From assembly GCF_032854445.1 (NCBI RefSeq), contig NW_027017975.1:1-64000 (forward strand): 64,000 nt of DNA. Direction: 5' to 3'. Source of the DNA: Liolophura sinensis. Its lineage: Eukaryota > Mollusca > Polyplacophora > Chitonida > Chitonidae. The translations under genes and the position numbers were made by a program. Of the stretch, positions 63,453 through 64,000 are shown one piece after another (positions within the stretch are counted from its first letter, which is position 1; each line of letters starts with the position of its first letter). The notes beneath the pieces are model-generated. The model searched no databases. It was not told where the DNA came from and saw only the letters and a program-made list of their open reading frames with translations.

Positions 63453-64000
63453 GACGTCGTCTGGGCTACCGAAGGGCACATAACTTATAATGAAAAGTTG
63501 AATATAGTAATGACCAGTCGCGATTGTACATAGTTAATGTAGCCGATTTCAATTAGCAAAAAGACCAGGCAAAAATCCAAAAGTGGAAAAACTGTTCCAA
63601 TGCTGTTGGTAAGAGGCTAATCCGACGTATGTTTTGACGAGAAATCGAATGGTGCAAACCGCGTTGCTCTCCGACCAATACTTTTGGCTGTAGCCACAAA
63701 TGAATAATCATTGATGTCAAGATCACGTGCCCAGCAACGGCTCTTACTCCATGGAAACCAAGGAAATTTGCAATTTTTCAACAGCTGGAGATGCCTGGCC
63801 CAATTGCGCATCTTTTGGCACCTTATTGATGTGGGTCAGTGTTCAATTGTACTTTTTACAGCGGACTGTATCAAGTACCTTGTGTTTTTTTTATATACAA
63901 ATGGTGTGGTTTTTCTACATGTAGATAAAGACATTGAGTTTGTCTTCGACTTAGAAGTAAGACATTTGCTGGGTGAGTTAAATGGGCTTGGCCCAAAGAT
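63453..64000 (+). repeat. Last satellite unit, truncated by the window edge
   Basis: This F-type unit lacks only about two bases at its right end. It shares the rare CGTATGTTTTGACG with the unit that starts near 60,153, at an offset of 3,300. The array continues to the right of the window. Confidence 0.95.

Larger units (their letters stand above)
1..64000 (+). repeat. 550-bp satellite array, ~116 units, fills the window
   Basis: GACGTC within TTTGACGTCGTCTG recurs every 550 bases (193, 743, 1293 and so on to 63453). The average spacing is 550.1 over 115 intervals, and most intervals are 549-551. Every unit also carries CACGTG, CCATGG, CAGCTG and two CAATTG sites in the same order. Orientation never changes and no foreign sequence interrupts the array. 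Adjacent units differ at only a few to about twenty positions by eye. Open frames of 64-97 codons recur once per unit on both strands, and I treat them as by-products of the repeat. The strand is arbitrary; + is used because the best splice-like signals lie there. Array ends are not in the window, so total length is unknown. The origin is inferred to be eukaryotic heterochromatin. Confidence 0.99.

Noticed and set aside
1-64000. CRISPR array
   Set aside because: Units are 550 bases and similar over their whole length; there are no short repeats with unique spacers and no cas genes.
1-64000. Bacterial or viral sequence, or an insertion element repeated in tandem
   Set aside because: No transposase, capsid, polymerase or other gene; no terminal inverted repeats or target-site duplications at unit borders.
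1-64000. Entire window as an assembly artefact (one unit copied many times)
   Set aside because: Unit haplotypes with many linked variants, hybrid units and nested higher-order periods are hard to create by error. Local copy number may still be wrong, especially at 42-49 kb.

Overview
The whole 64-kb window is one uninterrupted head-to-tail tandem array of a ~550-bp unit: satellite DNA. Taking the GACGTC hexamer as the unit start, units begin at 193 and recur to 63453. That gives 115 complete units plus a partial unit at each end (1-192 and 63453-64000). All units face the same way. I found no unique sequence, transposon, RNA gene or convincing protein gene. The many short open frames are the same few frames repeated once per unit.

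The window suggests a nuclear eukaryotic chromosome, probably centromeric, pericentromeric or subtelomeric heterochromatin. A gene-free 64-kb array of 0.55-kb units is foreign to bacteria. A typical unit (36501-37050) is about 41% G+C and carries about 19 CpG, close to the random expectation. This argues against heavy CpG decay of the vertebrate type. The species cannot be named from the sequence.

Units fall into recurring haplotypes, named here for convenience. A: basic form. B: GTGCT start, AACAGTTG, TTAGTGTAG, CCCATTT, GATGTAAAG. C: GAAAATTTG, GCTGTTGG, GCGCAC, TTTTTCTTA, GAGTTTATC, CAACTCCTGG or CAACTACTGG. D: GTGCT start but otherwise A. E: CATAAGTTA, GTAGAAAA, CAACTGCTGG. F: AATTAGCAAAAAG, sometimes GATTAAT and a T9 run. 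G: TGTTTCAATG, CGATGTAT, CTTTCTCC, TTACGC, CACCATATTG. Successive haplotypes form higher-order repeats that change along the window.

Layout: 1-7889 divergent and indel-rich units; 7890-10089 transitional; 10090-16690 two copies of a 6-unit repeat; 16691-20538 C-G-A-E mosaics with a 1.1-kb dimer; 20539-27697 two copies of a 7/8-unit repeat; 27698-33750 mixed, with a second indel cluster; 33751-42000 a 9-unit-period repeat of regular length; 42001-49150 a 7-unit-period repeat; 49151-54103 a 5-unit-period repeat related to 17-20 kb; 54104-64000 F-rich units with a 4-unit (2.2-kb) period. The pattern fits repeated unequal exchange and gene conversion.

Two points go beyond an ordinary satellite. 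First, each unit contains splice-like signals that delimit phase-compatible open blocks, and some unit-to-unit variants are synonymous in one frame. The unit may therefore derive from a gene fragment, although frequent in-frame TAG variants argue against present coding. Second, single-base indels cluster sharply in two places, which looks more like assembly consensus error than biology.
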